Positions 60,869 through 64,000 of a DNA stretch of 64,000 bases are shown in pieces. A program made the position numbers and the translations under genes. A model generated the notes under the pieces. The model saw only the letters and a list, made by a program, of their open reading frames with translations. It did no database searches and was not told the DNA's origin. Position 1 is the stretch's first letter. Every line of letters begins with the position of its first letter. This stretch comes from Burkholderiaceae bacterium (GTDB lineage: Bacteria > Pseudomonadota > Gammaproteobacteria > Burkholderiales > Burkholderiaceae_D). The stretch spans positions 1 through 64,000 of the forward strand of contig JAOASL010000003.1 of NCBI GenBank assembly GCA_030158675.1. The letters are read 5' to 3'.

Positions 60869-61483
60869 TCAGTTCGCTGACACGGCCGTCGTTGGCGTCA
60901 GCCCGCGGCTGGAGAGCAGTGCAAGAATGCTGTCGGCGCACGCATCAACCGACAGCGCGGTGGTGTTGACATGCAGATCCGGCTGCGCCGGTGGTTCATA
61001 GCGCGAGTCAATGCCGGTGAAATTCTGCACCAGTCCCTGGCGGGCATTCTTGTACAGCTGTTTCGGGTCGCGCTCTTCGCACACCTGTTTCGGCGTGTCG
61101 ATATAGACCTCGATGAAACGCCCGGCGCCGATCGTCTGACGCGCTTTTTCCCGCATGCCCTGCAGCGGCGAGATCGTCGCAACAATCGCAACCAGGCCGG
61201 CGTCAACGAAAAGCCTTGCCACTTCCGCTACACGGCGCTGATTTTCAGCGCGATCGTCTTCCGAGAATCCCAGGTCACTGTTCAGGCCGGCACGCAGGTT
61301 GTCGCCGTCGAGGATATAACCCTGCCGGCCGATTGCGCGCAGCTTGCGCAGCACGGCCTGAGCGATCGTCGATTTCCCCGCGCCGGAAAGGCCGGTGAAC
61401 CATAGCGCACAGGCCGTGTCGCCACCGTGTGCAGGTTCGTGGGCGGTCGGGAAAATGTTTTTTGGGATCTTGGCGGTGGTCAT
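60869..61483 (-). CDS. cysC: Adenylylsulfate (APS) kinase
   Basis: ALWFTGLSGAGKSTIAQAVLRKLRAIGRQGYILDGDNLRAGLNSDLGFSEDDRAENQRRVAEVA. Confidence 0.95.
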   Translation of the reverse strand: MTTAKIPKNIFPTAHEPAHGGDTACALWFTGLSGAGKSTIAQAVLRKLRAIGRQGYILDGDNLRAGLNSDLGFSEDDRAENQRRVAEVARLFVDAGLVAIVATISPLQGMREKARQTIGAGRFIEVYIDTPKQVCEERDPKQLYKNARQGLVQNFTGIDSRYEPPAQPDLHVNTTALSVDACADSILALLSSRGLTPTTAVSAN

Positions 61484-61683
61484 GAGGGCAAGGCGCCGAC
61501 TTGCAAAGCCGGCATGCAAATAACTGGAGAATGGAAAAAATCACGGGCCATGCCGCAAAACGCCCGTCAATAGTCTGCCGAAAAAGCCGATATACGTTCT
61601 GTGATCAGCGTCATGTTTCGGTTGGTGGCTATGGAGCGCGAATTATATAATGCAATGCAAGTAGCACATAAATCTCGCCAACC

Positions 61684-62421
61684 ATGCTCCGCACCCTCTT
61701 CCAAAAGAATTCTCCCCGAGTGGCAGTGATGGGTGCTTTTCGTACCGGAACGAATTACGTTCGCTTTCTGCTCGAAAAAAACTTTGCATGCCGGATCGTG
61801 TACGACGCTTACGGCTGGAAGCATGGCGGCGTACCGGTGCTGACGCGCTATTCCGGCCTGACGTATCCGCCGGTGCCGGTGGTTTACGTGGTCAAGCATC
61901 CGGCGTCCTTCATCACCTCGCTATACGACTATTTCAGGGACGTGAACCGGAACATCCTCGCGCCGACCGAATGGGAAGCCTTCCTGCGCTCGCCGCTGGT
62001 GATCTTCGATTCGAAGGCGGAGAACTCAAGTCAGATGCGTTTCTCCAACCCGGTGCAGTACTGGAATTTCATTTACTGGAACCTGTCGACCTTGCCCGCG
62101 GATCGCTTTCGCTCGGCCGGATTGCGTTATGAGAGCGTGCTCGAGAATCCGAAGGAGGAGATCGACCGGGTAGCAGAGACGCTGGGGCTGAAGCCGAACT
62201 TGGCGCCGTTCTCTATCCCGGAAGGCAAGCTGGCGCGACTGAATGACCGGCAGCGTTTCGAGCCGCAAAAGGCCGTGACTGATGAAACCTTCAATTCGGT
62301 TTTGTATCGCGACAATAGTTACCTGCGCCGCTACTCTGCATCCGATCTGGATTTTCTGCGTGCTGAATTGGACCCGCAGCTGATGGCGCGCTTCAATTAC
62401 GAGATCAGCGACGCCAGCTGA
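61684..62421 (+). CDS. Sulfotransferase-like protein
   Basis: VAVMGAFRTGTNYVRFLLEKNF (5'-PSB-like loop), VVYVVKHPASFITSLYDYF, LRYESVLENPKEEIDRVAETLGL. Confidence 0.75.
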   Translation: MLRTLFQKNSPRVAVMGAFRTGTNYVRFLLEKNFACRIVYDAYGWKHGGVPVLTRYSGLTYPPVPVVYVVKHPASFITSLYDYFRDVNRNILAPTEWEAFLRSPLVIFDSKAENSSQMRFSNPVQYWNFIYWNLSTLPADRFRSAGLRYESVLENPKEEIDRVAETLGLKPNLAPFSIPEGKLARLNDRQRFEPQKAVTDETFNSVLYRDNSYLRRYSASDLDFLRAELDPQLMARFNYEISDAS

Positions 62422-63328
62422 CCGCTGCCGATAATTCGTCCAGTGACAGTTTCGGCGCCAGCTGCCGAATGAAGTCGATCGCATACTCGCGCAGGAAAGC
62501 GCCGCGCCGCACCGCAACGCGCGTGACGTTCGAGGCGAACAGATGATTCGCGCGAATAGTCTGCAGGCCGGGCGACAGTTGCTCGACGGCCATCGAGGCG
62601 ACGATGCCCACGCCCAGTCCCATCGTCACGTATTGCTGGATGACGTCGGAGTCCATTGCCGTCAGCACGACATCGGGCGTCAGCTGACGTAAGTCAAACG
62701 CCTCATCGATATGGCTGCGGCCGGTGAAGCCCTGGTCATAGGTGATCAGCGGATGATCGGCCAGGTGTTCCAGGGTCACTTCCTTCAGCGCCAGCAGCGG
62801 ATGCCTGTCCGGCACCACGATCGCGTGATGCCATTCATAGCAGGGAAAAGACACCAGTCCGTCGAAGCGCGACAGGCCTTCGGTTGCGATGCCGATGTCG
62901 GCCTTGCCCGACAACACCCATTCGGCGATGTGTTCAGGAGCGCTCTGCTGCAGTGCGATCCGCACGTCCGGAAACGCGGAACGGAATTGCTGTACTGCCT
63001 TCGGCAGGACATAACGCGTTTGCGTGTGCGTGGCCGCGATCGACAGCGTGCCGGTGGTTTTGCCCGAATACGTCTCGCCGGCGCGCTGCAGGTTTTCTGC
63101 TTCAAGCAGCAAGCGCTCGACGATATGCAGCACTTCCTTGCCGGGCTCGGTCAGTCCGGTCAGCCGTTTGCCGTTGCGCTCGAAGATATCAATGCCCAGC
63201 TCGTCCTCAAGCTCGCGGATCTGCCGGCTCACGCCCGGCTGCGAGGTGAACAGTGCATGGGCGACTTCGGTCAGGTTGTAGCCGCGTCGCGCTGCCTCGC
63301 GCACGGATTTCAATTGCTGGAAATTCAT
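62405..63328 (-). CDS. cysB: LysR-type regulator of the CysB/Cbl group
   Basis: MNFQQLKSVREAARRGYNLTEVAHALFTSQPGVSRQIRELEDELGIDIFERNGKRLTGLTEPGKEVL; TQTRYVLPKAVQQFR. Confidence 0.9.
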   Translation of the reverse strand: MNFQQLKSVREAARRGYNLTEVAHALFTSQPGVSRQIRELEDELGIDIFERNGKRLTGLTEPGKEVLHIVERLLLEAENLQRAGETYSGKTTGTLSIAATHTQTRYVLPKAVQQFRSAFPDVRIALQQSAPEHIAEWVLSGKADIGIATEGLSRFDGLVSFPCYEWHHAIVVPDRHPLLALKEVTLEHLADHPLITYDQGFTGRSHIDEAFDLRQLTPDVVLTAMDSDVIQQYVTMGLGVGIVASMAVEQLSPGLQTIRANHLFASNVTRVAVRRGAFLREYAIDFIRQLAPKLSLDELSAAVSWRR

Positions 63329-63341
63329 CGTGTTCTTTCGC

Positions 63342-64000
63342 TCAGACGGCGTCGTCGAGGAATACGCGCACGCGCTTCGGCCGGACGCGCACGGTGGCGC
63401 CCGCCTGCAGTTGCAATTGCGCATAGTGCTCGGCCGGCAGGACCGCTTCGATCAGGCTGCCGTCGTCGAGGCGCTCAAGTTCCAGTTGTGCGAGCGGGCC
63501 GATCGCATGCGCGCGCCGTAGTTGCGCGACGATGCCGTCACCGTCCTGCGTGAACGGAACGACATCCAGCTCATGCGGACGCACATAGCCGACGCCGGTG
63601 GCGTCACGCGCATGGCTGTGGTCGGGCGCGGCCAGTGTCGTGCCGCCGGCGGCCAGCACACCTTCATGCACGCGGCCGTGGAACAGGTTGACGTTACCGA
63701 GGAAACCATAGACGAACGGCGTGGCAGGATGGTTGTACACATCGTCGGGCGCACCAGTCTGCTCGACCTTGCCGCGGTTCATCAGCACCACGCGGTCCGC
63801 GACCTCGAGCGCTTCTTCCTGGTCATGCGTGACGAAGATGCTGGTCACGTGCAGCTCGTCATGCAGCCGGCGCAGCCAGCGCCGCAGTTCCTTGCGCACT
63901 TTTGCATCGAGTGCGCCGAAAGGCTCGTCGAGCAGCAGTACGCGCGGCTCCACTGCCAGTGCGCGCGCCAGTGCGATCCGCTGTCGCTGTCCGCCAGACA
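63342..64000 (-). CDS. cysA: Sulfate/thiosulfate ABC transporter ATP-binding protein, 5' end truncated at window edge
   Basis: Reading continues to the edge as [67 protein letters not shown]-like C-terminus. Confidence 0.92.
   Translation of the reverse strand, partial: SGGQRQRIALARALAVEPRVLLLDEPFGALDAKVRKELRRWLRRLHDELHVTSIFVTHDQEEALEVADRVVLMNRGKVEQTGAPDDVYNHPATPFVYGFLGNVNLFHGRVHEGVLAAGGTTLAAPDHSHARDATGVGYVRPHELDVVPFTQDGDGIVAQLRRAHAIGPLAQLELERLDDGSLIEAVLPAEHYAQLQLQAGATVRVRPKRVRVFLDDAV

Overview
64 kb of a GC-rich beta-proteobacterial (Burkholderiales/Oxalobacteraceae-like) chromosome; lineage is inferred from gene order and protein resemblance only. Main blocks: (i) an AT-richer left edge with a truncated secreted protein, a multi-TM protein and a GT2 glycosyltransferase; (ii) a respiratory nitrate reduction locus, ytfE <- | narX-narL-narK1-narK2-narGHJI-ppiC-(small ORF)-carbonic anhydrase-porin; (iii) housekeeping genes rhlE, gluQ, DoxX, OsmC, dinB, trhO, dnaE; (iv) msbA and a glycan locus with a Stealth protein, several glycosyltransferases, a methyltransferase and manC; (v) the rng-maf-rlmH-rsfS-nadD-hemF block, in which RsfS carries a long Lys/Ala-rich histone-H1-like tail; (vi) a compact + strand five-gene cassette (radical SAM, two different ferritin-like diiron proteins, hotdog thioesterase, PLP aminotransferase) between hemF and purD; (vii) purD, yebC, ugd, qor, pepN, fbp, tRNA-Thr(CGT), gloA; (viii) a sulfur region with cysC, a sulfotransferase-like gene, a CysB-type regulator and a truncated cysA. 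The strongest candidate for an undescribed system is the cassette at about 45.9-50.7 kb. I could not assign it to any characterised pathway. No CRISPR array, rRNA or intact IS element was seen. Product calls come from motif and sequence recognition, not database searches.
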